Assembly: GCA_017847875.1 (NCBI GenBank)
Contig: JAGASN010000041.1
Span: forward strand, 1 to 64,000
Length of the DNA: 64,000 nucleotides
Source of the DNA: Oscillospiraceae bacterium
GTDB lineage: Bacteria > Bacillota > Clostridia > Oscillospirales > Ruminococcaceae
Direction of reading: 5' to 3'
Shown: in pieces, positions 53,893 through 62,210 of the stretch
Layout: each line of letters opens with the position of its first letter
How positions within the stretch are numbered: position 1 is the first letter of the stretch
Position numbers and translations under genes: made by a program
The notes under the pieces: generated by a model
What the model was told of the DNA's origin: nothing
Databases searched by the model: none
Seen by the model: the letters and a program-made list of their open reading frames with translations, nothing else

Positions 53893-55470
53893 TTATTCCT
53901 GGCTGTAAAGATGGCAGGCAACAAAATGTCCCGGTTCTTTTTCCACGATAGGCGGTTTTTCCTTTTTGCAGATTTCCATACATTTGGAGCATCTGGTGTG
54001 GAAAGGACAGCCTTTCGGCGGATTCATTGCGCTGGGAACGTCGCCTTCAAGAACGAATTCGGTGGAATGTTCCTGGTTAAGGGTAAGTCTCGGAACAGAA
54101 GCAAGCAGAGATTCGGTATAGGGGTGGAGGGTGTTATGGAAAAGAACTTTGGAATCTGCGATTTCGCAAAGGTTTCCGAGATACATAACAAGGATTCTGT
54201 CGCAGAAATGTTTTACAACGCCGAGGTCATGGGTGATGAAGAAATAAGTAAGTTCCTTTTCCTCACTGAGCTCGTTGAGAAGCTGAAGGATCTGCGCCTG
54301 AACGGAAACGTCGAGAGCGGAAACAGATTCGTCAAGAACAACGAATTTGGTATCGAGAGCAATTGCTCTTGCGATTCCGACACGCTGTTTCTGGCCACCG
54401 GAAAGTGCGTGAGGATAGGAATAATAATGCTCACGTTTAAGACCGACTTTTTCAAGAAGATCCATAGTCTTTTCCTTGCGGAGCTGTGCGGAATAATCGG
54501 TGTTGATTTTATAAACTTCCTCGATGGATTTACCAACGGACTGGCGAGGGTCAAGAGATGCGGCGGGATCCTGGAAAATCATCTGCATTTCGCGGCGGAG
54601 TTCGCGCATTTCCGGTTTGGTAAGTTTGCCGAGGTTGATTCCGGTTTCATAGTTTCCGTCAAGTTTTTTCTGATATGCCGGATCAAGACATCTTTCGGTT
54701 ATGGGAAGGATATCTTTGCCGTGGTAAGTATCCCATGCTTCCTGACGGAAAGCTTTTGCGGCGGCAACATGTTCTTTGATTTGGACGGTGATATCGTCCA
54801 TTTCTTTCTTGATTTCCTCATTGGGAGTTCCTGCAACTTTGGATTCCTCATAGTGGCGTTCAAGATCACGGTATTTATGGATTTTTTCGGAGGAGATAAG
54901 GGTTTCCTTCTGCGCCTTGGAGAAAAGTTCCTGAACAGCCGGAAGATCCTTGCAAAGGATAAGGGAACCTACGGTTCTTGAACCTTCGCGAAGCTGGCGG
55001 GAAGCATCTTTTTTGAGCTCCTTGGATTTGAATTCAAGGGTGCTGAGTTTTTTCGCAAGGCGGGCTTCCTTTTTAACTTCCTTATCGCTTCCGAGAGCGG
55101 AAAGAGCATCTATCTCAATTCTGAGAGCATCGGCTTTTTTATCAACTTCAAGGGATTTTTTGAAAAATTCATCAGCCTTTTTCTGATACTGCGGAAGTTT
55201 TGCAATTTCTTTTCCGAAATATTTCGGGCACATTTCGTCAAAGGTTCTTCCGTAATAAATGCAGGCTCCGCTGGTCTGGGGATAAAGCTGGAGAATAACG
55301 CGGCCAAGGGTGGATTTTCCGCAGCCGGATTCGCCAACAACGCCGAATTTTTCGCCTTCGGTGATGGAGAAGGAAACGTCCTCAATCGCTTTGATATAAA
55401 CGCCGCGGCGGACAGGGAAATATTTTTTGAGCTTTTTCAGTTCAAGCAGTGTTTTTCTTTCTTCGCTCAT
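53893..55470 (-). CDS. dppF: peptide ABC transporter ATPase, DppF type, with a large coiled-coil insert
   Basis: ATPase subunit of the peptide importer, 525 residues against about 325 for the family. Walker A GESGCGKST is at 46-54, but the Q loop (MIFQDP, Q300) comes some 245 residues later because of an insert of about 200 residues (roughly 76-285), rich in Lys, Glu and Ala and probably coiled coil. After it the ATPase is normal: LSGGQ 356-360, Walker B FVVLDES, and a C-terminal oligopeptide domain with CPFHTRCSKCMEIC. The start overlaps the dppD stop by 4 nt. The effect of the insert is unknown. Confidence 0.92.
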   Translation of the reverse strand: MSEERKTLLELKKLKKYFPVRRGVYIKAIEDVSFSITEGEKFGVVGESGCGKSTLGRVILQLYPQTSGACIYYGRTFDEMCPKYFGKEIAKLPQYQKKADEFFKKSLEVDKKADALRIEIDALSALGSDKEVKKEARLAKKLSTLEFKSKELKKDASRQLREGSRTVGSLILCKDLPAVQELFSKAQKETLISSEKIHKYRDLERHYEESKVAGTPNEEIKKEMDDITVQIKEHVAAAKAFRQEAWDTYHGKDILPITERCLDPAYQKKLDGNYETGINLGKLTKPEMRELRREMQMIFQDPAASLDPRQSVGKSIEEVYKINTDYSAQLRKEKTMDLLEKVGLKREHYYSYPHALSGGQKQRVGIARAIALDTKFVVLDESVSALDVSVQAQILQLLNELSEEKELTYFFITHDLGVVKHFCDRILVMYLGNLCEIADSKVLFHNTLHPYTESLLASVPRLTLNQEHSTEFVLEGDVPSAMNPPKGCPFHTRCSKCMEICKKEKPPIVEKEPGHFVACHLYSQE

Positions 55471-56444
55471 TTGCTCTGTTCCTCCTCAACTTTATGGCAA
55501 TATACAAAGTGACCGGGTTCGGTTTCAAGCATTTCCGGAACTTCTCTTCTGCAGCGTTCGGTTGCATAAGGGCATCTCGGGTGGAAACGGCATCCGCCGA
55601 TATCTTCGGTTATGTTCGGGAAAGTTCCGGGAATGGGCTGGATGTCGAATTCGTCCAGATCGACGTTCGGAACAGCGTTCATAAGACCGATGGTGTAAGG
55701 ATGCTGGGGTTTTGCAAAAATCTGTTCAATGGTTCCTTCCTCAACTTTGCGTCCGGAATAGAGAACGATTACTCTGTCCGCAATTTCCGCAACAACGGAA
55801 AGGTCATGGGTGATGAAAAGAACGCCGGTGGAAACGTCTTTTTTAAGCTTGTTGAGAAGAACAAGAACCTGTTTCTGAATGGTTACGTCAAGAGCGGTTG
55901 TGGGTTCATCCGCAATAAGAAGGCTGGGCTGAACGGACATTACCATTGCTATCATAATACGCTGGCGAAGACCGCCGGAAAGCTGGAACGGGAACTGTTT
56001 AAGACGTTCTTCCGGATTCGCGATACCGACTTTTTCAAGATAGTTCTTTGCGGTTTCCATTGCTTCTTTTTTGCTCATTCCGCGGTGGAGCATAAGGCTT
56101 TCGGTCATCTGGCGACCAATGGTAAGAAGCGGATTAAGAGCGGTCATGGGCTCCTGGAAAATCATTCCCATCTGTTTTCCGCGAAGGGTGTTGAGTTCCT
56201 TGGGGCTCATGGTGGTAAGTTCCTGTCCGTTAAGTTTAATGCTGCCGGAAACGATTCTTCCGTTGTTCGGAAGAAGTCCCATTACGGAAAGGGTCGTAAC
56301 GCTTTTTCCGCAGCCGGATTCACCAACCATGCAAAGAGTTTCGTTTTCGTTAAGATCGAAAGAAACTCCGCGCAGAACTTCATATTCTTTTTTATCAATT
56401 CGGAAGGTTGTAACAAGGTCCTTCACTTCAAGCACTTTTCCCAT
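55467..56444 (-). CDS. dppD: peptide ABC transporter ATPase, DppD type
   Basis: 325-residue ATPase of normal length. Walker A GESGCGKS (41-48), Q loop MIFQEPMTALNPLL, signature LSGGL, Walker B LLIADEPT, and the C-terminal CRFHPRCPYATERC cysteine cluster. The ATG at 56444 is used because AGGAGG ends just before an upstream ATG at 56453, which is too close to it. It follows dppA across a hairpin-rich gap of 129 nt. Confidence 0.93.
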   Translation of the reverse strand: MGKVLEVKDLVTTFRIDKKEYEVLRGVSFDLNENETLCMVGESGCGKSVTTLSVMGLLPNNGRIVSGSIKLNGQELTTMSPKELNTLRGKQMGMIFQEPMTALNPLLTIGRQMTESLMLHRGMSKKEAMETAKNYLEKVGIANPEERLKQFPFQLSGGLRQRIMIAMVMSVQPSLLIADEPTTALDVTIQKQVLVLLNKLKKDVSTGVLFITHDLSVVAEIADRVIVLYSGRKVEEGTIEQIFAKPQHPYTIGLMNAVPNVDLDEFDIQPIPGTFPNITEDIGGCRFHPRCPYATERCRREVPEMLETEPGHFVYCHKVEEEQSK

Positions 56445-56469
56445 AAGAAGCATCCTCCTAAAAAATCAT

Positions 56470-56562
56470 GGGTGTGTTTCAAGCTGATTTCTCCTTTTTG
56501 TTTCAAGAAGCTCTCAGCTTGGAACACACCCAAAGGTGTGTTCCAAAAACCGGCAAAGCCGG
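56470..56562 (-). promoter_or_regulatory. alternative hairpins between dppA and dppD
   Basis: Going with transcription: a terminator-like stem GCCGG TTT... (CCGGC 56550-56554 with GCCGG 56558-56562, then U5), then three related strands. Strand A (56546-56535) pairs with strand B (56530-56519) over 12 bp; strand B (56531-56514) also pairs with strand C (56487-56470) over 17 of 18 bp. A:B and B:C exclude each other. C ends 10 nt before the dppD ribosome site. Likely a partial terminator or switch that keeps dppA mRNA in excess. Confidence 0.6.
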
Positions 56563-56573
56563 AAGTTTTTTAA

Positions 56574-58172
56574 TTATTCTGCATATCCCATATCTACGAG
56601 ATAGAACGTGCCGCCCGGATCACGGGTTACGCCGGTGTAGTTGGAGTTGAAGCAGAAGATGTTGGTGCCGTTATAAATAGGCTGTACGTATGCGTTTTCC
56701 TGAAGAGCTGCGTTGCAGAGCTGGAGGTTTTCAACACGTACTGCGGTATCGGAAGTGGTTTTGGAAGCAACGATGTAACCATCGATAACCGCTGCATCCT
56801 CTGCCGGGATTTTGATACGGCCTGCACCGTTGGTGGAATGGAAGTTCGGTTCCATAAGTTCGGTACCGTCACGGGTTACGTTGGACCATGCTGCAAGGGT
56901 GATGTCAAAGCGGTTTTCTGCTTTGGATTCGGTGAGCCATGCGGACCAGTCGATGCCTTCATATTTGATGTTGAAGCCGGCAGCAAGCATATTTGCCTGG
57001 AAATATTCGCCGAGTTTCTGATAAACAGGGGTGGTAGGAACGAGGAAGAGGATTTCTTCTTCTTTCCATTCGGGATGTGCATCGAGGATTGCTTTTGCGC
57101 CTTCAGGGTCATAACCGATGTTTGCGCCTTCGCATTCTTCAGAATAACCGAAGATCTTCGGGCCGAGAACGGATTTTGCGGTGGTTGCATAACCTTCCAT
57201 CATGTAGGTTACAAAGCCTTCTTTATCGATGGACATTGCAAGAGCTTTTCTGAATTCGGGTTCAGCCATAACGGGGTTTACGTAAGAAGTTCCGCGGAGA
57301 CCCATGTAATAGATCTGTGCTGCGTCGGAAGTTGCAACGGTTACGCCGTTGATGCCTTCAACACGGGAAATCTGCTCAACGGAAAGGTTGGGCATAAAGT
57401 CTGCTTCGCCGGTTTCCATACGTGCGATTGCGGTGGATTCTTCAGCGATGATGGTCATGGTAACGTCTTTGATTGCGGGTGCGCCGTTCCAGTATTCTTC
57501 GTTAGCGGTAAGAACAACGTTGGAACCGGAGATGGAGCTTACGAATTTGTAAGGGCCGGTGCCGCAGGGGTTGACCATGAGGTCCTGAGACTGCTGTGCA
57601 GTAGGAGATACGATTGCGGAGTTGGTGTGTGCAAATTTTGCAAGGATAACACCATCTTCATAGTTGAGGTGGAAAACGATGGTGTTTTCATCGGGGCATT
57701 CCATGGTTTCGATGGAGTTTGCGATGGAAGCACGGGCAGAACCGAATTCAGGGTCTTTGATGAGGCTGAAGGTATGCATTACAGCTTCGGAGTTGAAGTC
57801 GGTGCCGTCGTGGAATTTAACGCCTTCACGAAGTTTTACGGTAACAGTCATGCCGTCATCGGAGAACTCGGGGAGTTCTGCAGCAAGAAGGGGATCATAT
57901 TCACCGGTGGTGGGGTTGATTCTGTAAAGGGTTTCGTAGATCTGAGCGTTTACATAAGTGGAAGCGCTGTCGTTGGTACGAAGAGGATCAAATCCGGTGA
58001 AAGGTGCGGTAAGAGCGATTTCGAACATAGTTCCGATTTCGGGGTTGCCGCCTTCGGTTTCGCCGCCTACGTTAGGGGTAGAGGGGTCAACGGGGGTGGT
58101 TGTGCCGTCGCATCCAGCAAGGAGTCCGAGGCACATTACCATTGCGATCATGATGCAAAGCTGTTTTTTCAT
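56574..58172 (-). CDS. dppA: peptide ABC transporter substrate-binding lipoprotein, DppA type
   Basis: 532-residue SBP family 5 lipoprotein. The signal ends LGLLAGC21. FEIALTAPFTGFDPLRTNDSAS, VKLREGVKFHDGTDFNSEAV and LAMSIDKEGFVTYM are family segments. It collects di- or oligopeptides outside the membrane and delivers them to DppBC. Link with a cytosolic gamma-glutamyltransferase suggests glutathione or gamma-glutamyl peptides as ligand, which is inference. AAAGGAG site. Confidence 0.93.
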   Translation of the reverse strand: MKKQLCIMIAMVMCLGLLAGCDGTTTPVDPSTPNVGGETEGGNPEIGTMFEIALTAPFTGFDPLRTNDSASTYVNAQIYETLYRINPTTGEYDPLLAAELPEFSDDGMTVTVKLREGVKFHDGTDFNSEAVMHTFSLIKDPEFGSARASIANSIETMECPDENTIVFHLNYEDGVILAKFAHTNSAIVSPTAQQSQDLMVNPCGTGPYKFVSSISGSNVVLTANEEYWNGAPAIKDVTMTIIAEESTAIARMETGEADFMPNLSVEQISRVEGINGVTVATSDAAQIYYMGLRGTSYVNPVMAEPEFRKALAMSIDKEGFVTYMMEGYATTAKSVLGPKIFGYSEECEGANIGYDPEGAKAILDAHPEWKEEEILFLVPTTPVYQKLGEYFQANMLAAGFNIKYEGIDWSAWLTESKAENRFDITLAAWSNVTRDGTELMEPNFHSTNGAGRIKIPAEDAAVIDGYIVASKTTSDTAVRVENLQLCNAALQENAYVQPIYNGTNIFCFNSNYTGVTRDPGGTFYLVDMGYAE

Positions 58173-58241
58173 GATTCATTTCTCCTTTTAGTTTTAATTT
58201 ATTGCAGTGTCACAAAAGGTGGCAGAACAAACAGTTTTGAA

Positions 58242-59159
58242 TCAGTCACGAAGGCTGGGGTCAAGAATATCTCTGAGCTTATCGCCGAGGATATTGAAGC
58301 AGATAACGGTGATCATTACGGCAATACCGGGAATGAAGATCATGCTGGGGCGCTGCCACATATATTCTTTTGCGGCTGCAATCATTCCGCCCCATTCAGG
58401 CATCGGAGGAGTTACGCCCATTCCGAGGTAGCTCAGGGTGGAAATGGAAATGATGGAGGTCGCCATTCTCATGGTTGCGATAACGATGATGGTGGGAAGG
58501 CAGTTTTTGAGGATATGGATAAGAAGGATTCTCGCGTCGGTTGCACCGAGAGAACGGGTCGCCATAATGTAATCCTCTTCTTTAAGCTGAAGAACTCTGC
58601 CTCGAACCATTCTCGCGAAGCTGGGAATGGACCAGATGCTGATCGCGAGCATTGCGTTGAAGGTACTTACGCCGAACATTGCAATGATGAGCATTGCAAG
58701 AAGAATTCCCGGGAAGGTGAAAAGGATATCCATAACACGCATTATGGGGTTATCGAGCTGTTTGTAATAACCTGCGAGAAGTCCGCAGATTACACCGACC
58801 GCAAGGCCCATGGCTGTTGAAACAAAACCAACCATAAGGGAAATTCTTCCGCCATAGAGAAGACGGGAGAAAATATCGCGTCCGTAGTTATCGGTTCCGA
58901 GGATATGACCTTCGGCATAGATATCCTGGGGGTTTACTCCGCCCATTGCCAAAGCTTCTTCCTCATGGATTCCCCAGAAACCGGGGCGAAGGCGGATTGC
59001 AGGATCCTGCTCTTCATATCCATAAGGAGCGATGACCGGAGCAAAAATTACCATCAGGATTTCAACAAGAAGAACGAAGAAGCAAAGCGTTGCCATTTTG
59101 TTTTTCAAAAGCTTCTGGAACGCCGTTTTTATTGGATTTTTGCGTTTTACGTTTTCCAC
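58242..59159 (-). CDS. dppC: peptide ABC transporter permease, DppC type
   Basis: 305-residue membrane subunit with six helices. GTDNYGRDIFSRLLYGGRISL and the cytosolic EAA loop (YIMATRSLGATDARILLIHILKN) are typical of DppC. The start is GTG at 59159, close behind a GGAGGAGG site. It lies 15 nt after dppB. Confidence 0.93.
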   Translation of the reverse strand: MENVKRKNPIKTAFQKLLKNKMATLCFFVLLVEILMVIFAPVIAPYGYEEQDPAIRLRPGFWGIHEEEALAMGGVNPQDIYAEGHILGTDNYGRDIFSRLLYGGRISLMVGFVSTAMGLAVGVICGLLAGYYKQLDNPIMRVMDILFTFPGILLAMLIIAMFGVSTFNAMLAISIWSIPSFARMVRGRVLQLKEEDYIMATRSLGATDARILLIHILKNCLPTIIVIATMRMATSIISISTLSYLGMGVTPPMPEWGGMIAAAKEYMWQRPSMIFIPGIAVMITVICFNILGDKLRDILDPSLRD

Positions 59160-59174
59160 TTTCTTCCTCCTCCT

Positions 59175-60116
59175 TTATTCGTATTTGATTCTGGGGTCAA
59201 CCACGCAATAAACAAGGTCAACGATGAGGTTAACAAGAATGAACATGGTTGCGATAATAAGAACGGTGCTCTGTACTACCGGGTAGTTATATTTTCTGAT
59301 TGCGTCGATGAGGTAAGTTCCGATTCCGTTGATTACGAAAACCTGTTCGGTGATGATCGCACCGCCGAGAAGAACGCCGAAGCTGGTACCAAGCTGGGTG
59401 AGAAGCGGGATCATTGCGTTTCTCAGAGCGTGGATAAGAATTACGGTTGTTCCCTTAAGGCCTTTGGATTTTGCGGTTCTTATATAATCGGACTGGAGAA
59501 CGTCGAGCATTGCGCTTCTGCCGATTCGGGTGAAACTTGCAATGGTGGAAGTTGAAAGAGCAACCGCCGGAAGAATCGCCTGCTGGAAACCGGTGGGAGT
59601 CCAGAAGAAATGGGTCATACCGCCGGAAGGAAGAAGTTTCAGAACAACAGCAAAAACATAGATAAGCATGGTACCGAGCCAAAAGTTCGGAATAGAGATA
59701 CCTACCATTGCGCCGGTTGTAAGAACGTTATCAACAAGCTTATCTTTCTTGAGCGCGGAAATAATTCCCGCCGGAATTCCGACGATTATTGAAAGAATCA
59801 TTGCGGCGCAGGCAAGGTTCAAAGTATTGGGAAGTCTGACCAGAATTTCGCCGAGTATCGGCTGCTTGGTGGTAAAGCTGGTGCCGAGGTCAAGCTTCAG
59901 AAGTTTTTTAAGATATGTAATATACTGGGTGAAAAAGCTTTCGTTAAGACCAAGGCTTTCCCTTACCCTTTCGATATCTTCTTCCGTTGCGCCAACACCC
60001 GCAACAAGTTCCGCCGGATCGCCGGGAGCAATATAAAGGCTGGCGAATACAATGAATGTCATACCGATTACAAGAACCAGCATCATAAGTATTCTCTTCA
60101 AAACATATTTTCGCAT
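59175..60116 (-). CDS. dppB: peptide ABC transporter permease, DppB type
   Basis: 313-residue membrane subunit with six helices, beginning MRKYVLKRILMMLVLVIGMTFIVF and containing the EAA loop DYIRTAKSKGLKGTTVILIHALRN. ATG 60116 stands 8 nt after GGAGGC; an in-frame TTG two codons earlier is too near that site. First gene of the dppBCADF-ggt operon. Confidence 0.93.
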   Translation of the reverse strand: MRKYVLKRILMMLVLVIGMTFIVFASLYIAPGDPAELVAGVGATEEDIERVRESLGLNESFFTQYITYLKKLLKLDLGTSFTTKQPILGEILVRLPNTLNLACAAMILSIIVGIPAGIISALKKDKLVDNVLTTGAMVGISIPNFWLGTMLIYVFAVVLKLLPSGGMTHFFWTPTGFQQAILPAVALSTSTIASFTRIGRSAMLDVLQSDYIRTAKSKGLKGTTVILIHALRNAMIPLLTQLGTSFGVLLGGAIITEQVFVINGIGTYLIDAIRKYNYPVVQSTVLIIATMFILVNLIVDLVYCVVDPRIKYE

Positions 60117-60185
60117 GGTCAATGCCTCCGAAGAATCTGAATTCAGAAATTGGGCAACGCCAATTTCCGATAAAAAATTACTTTT

Positions 60186-60213
60186 ATTATATCACCTTTT
60201 CCTGTTTCTTCAA
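60186..60213 (-). promoter_or_regulatory. promoter of the dpp-ggt operon
   Basis: Minus strand TTGAAG (60213-60208), 16 nt, TATAAT (60191-60186). Confidence 0.7.
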
Positions 60214-60389
60214 TACTTTAACACGGTAAAACGATGATTTTTTCCGTTTTACACAAATAATTGTTGAAAAAAACACATAGAGAGGACAATTTGCACTACA
60301 ACATTAAAAAAATTATTCATTATTCTTGCAAAAATCCAAATAATTATTCATTTTTGACGCTTTTCCTGCATCTTTTTTTCATTTTAAAG

Positions 60390-60417
60390 TTGACAGATTT
60401 TCATTTTTTGGTAATAT
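60390..60417 (+). promoter_or_regulatory. promoter of the chromate transporter pair
   Basis: TTGACA (60390-60395), 16 nt, TAATAT (60412-60417); TATAGT at 60415-60420 is an alternative -10 with a longer spacer. Confidence 0.55.
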
Positions 60418-60470
60418 AGTGTTTGTGTCTGCGGCTTTGCCGCTATTATTAAATAAGGAGTAATATATAA

Positions 60471-61016
60471 ATGAAAGAACTCGTTGAACTCTTTCTCGCT
60501 TTTGCGCGTATAGGCGGCCTTACTTTCGGCGGCGGCTATGCAATGCTTCCTATGCTCCAGCGTGAAGTTGTTGAAAACAAAAAATGGGCTACTGAAGCCG
60601 AACTTATGGATTATTATGCTGTAGGGCAATGCATTCCCGGCGTAATTGCCGTTAATACCGCTGTTTTTGTGGGCAACAAAGTAAAAGGTCTTCTTGGTGC
60701 AATTGCCGCTTCTCTCGGCGTTGTTGCACCTTCCCTTGTAATAATTGTTGCAATTGCCGCTTTTATCCAGAGTTTTTCCGAACTTGAAATTGTTCAGAAC
60801 GCTTTTGCGGGAATCCGCGTTGCCGTCTGCGTTCTCATCCTCACCGCAATTGTAAAACTTTTCAAAAAAGCAATCGTTGATAAATTCACCTTTATTCTTT
60901 TTGCAATTGTTTTCGCACTCACCCTTTTCCTGGATATCAGCCCGATTATTTTTGTAATCCTTGCCGCAATTGCCGGCATTATAGTTAAATGTATAAAGGA
61001 GGGCAAAGCAAAATGA
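60471..61016 (+). CDS. chromate transporter family protein, N-terminal-type half
   Basis: 181-residue membrane protein of the CHR family. LFLAFARIGGLTFGGGYAMLPMLQREVV and YAVGQCIPGVIAVNTAVFVGNK are the conserved half-protein motifs. In Bacillota the transporter is coded as two short genes that work as a heterodimer. The natural substrate is often not chromate. AAGGAG site; overlaps the second half by 4 nt. Confidence 0.92.
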   Translation: MKELVELFLAFARIGGLTFGGGYAMLPMLQREVVENKKWATEAELMDYYAVGQCIPGVIAVNTAVFVGNKVKGLLGAIAASLGVVAPSLVIIVAIAAFIQSFSELEIVQNAFAGIRVAVCVLILTAIVKLFKKAIVDKFTFILFAIVFALTLFLDISPIIFVILAAIAGIIVKCIKEGKAK

Positions 61017-61588
61017 TTTACCTTCAGCTTTTCTGGGAATTCCTTAAAGTAGGTCTTTTCACAGTCGGCGGCGGACTTGCTTCCCTTCCCTTCCTTTATG
61101 ATATTTCCGACAAAACCGGTTGGTACACCCATGCTCAGCTCGCGGATATGGTGGCGATTTCCGAATCCACCCCCGGCCCTATCGGAATCAACATGGCAAC
61201 CTACGTTGGCTTCACTTCCGCAGGCATTCTCGGTTCCGTGCTCGCAACCCTTGGTTTTATCATTCCTTCCATAATCATTGTAAGCATTGTTTCCAAATTC
61301 CTTAAAAAATTCAACGAAAACAAGTTCGTAAAAGGCGCTTTCTATGGTCTTCGCGCAGTTTCCGTTGCGCTTATCTGCAGCGCACTTGTTTCCGTTGTAA
61401 AAATTTCCCTTATCAACATTCCTCTTTTCCAGGAAACCGGAGCAATTCTCGACCTCATCAGCATTCCCGGAATCCTTCTTGCAATTGCCTGCTACTTCGT
61501 GCTCAAAAAGTGGAATCCTCATCCCGTTGTAATTCTCGGAGGAAGCGCCGTTGTCGGAATTCTTCTTGGATTTGTTGGACTTATGTAA
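61013..61588 (+). CDS. chromate transporter family protein, C-terminal-type half
   Basis: 191-residue CHR partner: FLKVGLFTVGGGLASLPFLYDIS and VAISESTPGPIGINMATYVGF. ATG 61013 has AAAGGAGGGC upstream and lies within the stop of the first half, so equal synthesis is expected. Terminator immediately after. Confidence 0.92.
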   Translation: MIYLQLFWEFLKVGLFTVGGGLASLPFLYDISDKTGWYTHAQLADMVAISESTPGPIGINMATYVGFTSAGILGSVLATLGFIIPSIIIVSIVSKFLKKFNENKFVKGAFYGLRAVSVALICSALVSVVKISLINIPLFQETGAILDLISIPGILLAIACYFVLKKWNPHPVVILGGSAVVGILLGFVGLM

Positions 61589-61602
61589 TTTATTCCAATA
61601 AA

Positions 61603-61636
61603 AAAACCTTGTCCGTTTCGGACAAGGTTTTATTTT
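61603..61636. terminator. bidirectional terminator
   Basis: AACCTTGTCCG TTT CGGACAAGGTT stem (61605-61629) flanked by A6 and a T-rich tail, shared by the chr and microcompartment operons. Confidence 0.88.
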
Positions 61637-62199
61637 TTTGCGATGAATTCTTCGAGCTGTTTATCTGTTCCCCAACCGGATTCTTTGAATTTCTCGAATT
61701 CTTCTTTATTCATCCATTCAGGCTGACCGCTCCATTGGCGATTAACCGCTTCCTGCCAGGGAATTTTAACCGGGTCCGCCTCGAGGTAATCGAAAAGCTC
61801 CTCGACGCCCTCTTTTGTTACGTTGCTTATTTCAAAAACCCTTTCGCAGCCGGAATTTATCATCCAGTTACGCACCATCGGAACGTTAGCGAAAGGTGAA
61901 TCCGTTTTTGTAATGATTCCTATAAGCGGGCGGTTTGTCCAGCAGTTGCAGTTCGGTTCGAAAACCGCGAAGGGTTCGTCTGCCGCCATAACAAGAGCAA
62001 GAACGTCCGCCTCGAAGGAAAAACAGGCAAGACCGATTCCGCAATGTTTGGTCTCGGAATATTCGCCCGGGGAATCGATTATAAAATCGTCTGTGTTCGT
62101 ATATTGAGTTTTGTGATAATGGAGTTCTTCACCGTGCAGAATCTGGGTCAGGGAAGTTTTTCCCGCCTCGCTTCTGCCCATCAAAAACATTTTTTTCAT
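61630..62199 (-). CDS. EutP/PduV family microcompartment-associated GTPase-like protein
   Basis: 189 residues with a P-loop GRSEAGKT (8-15) and the EutP/PduV body (DFIIDSPGEYSE, then IIGIITKTDSPFA). EutP and PduV belong to microcompartment operons, where they aid localisation or act as acetate kinase-like or GTPase proteins. The C-terminal 40 residues (WQEAVNRQWSGQPEWMNKEEFEKF...) extend beyond the usual domain. It is 11 nt after the second shell gene. Confidence 0.88.
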   Translation of the reverse strand: MKKMFLMGRSEAGKTSLTQILHGEELHYHKTQYTNTDDFIIDSPGEYSETKHCGIGLACFSFEADVLALVMAADEPFAVFEPNCNCWTNRPLIGIITKTDSPFANVPMVRNWMINSGCERVFEISNVTKEGVEELFDYLEADPVKIPWQEAVNRQWSGQPEWMNKEEFEKFKESGWGTDKQLEEFIAKK

Positions 62200-62210
62200 C
62201 TGTGCTCTCT

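Larger units (their letters stand above)
60117..60470. other. divergent control region of the dpp and chr operons
   Basis: 354 nt without a gene. It holds the dpp promoter (60186-60213), the chr promoter (60390-60417) and two direct copies of AATTATTCATT at 60311-60321 and 60342-60352, 31 nt apart, which would place them on the same DNA face. Confidence 0.6.

Noticed and set aside
52816..54981. A 721-codon open frame on the plus strand
   Set aside because: It lies fully antisense to dppF and ggt, both with clear family motifs. Its product has no recognisable domain; the frame is open because the real genes avoid codons that read as stops on the other strand.
56838..58820. A 660-codon open frame on the plus strand
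   Set aside because: Antisense shadow of dppA and dppC, His/Gly/Cys-rich translation typical of a reverse-frame artefact.
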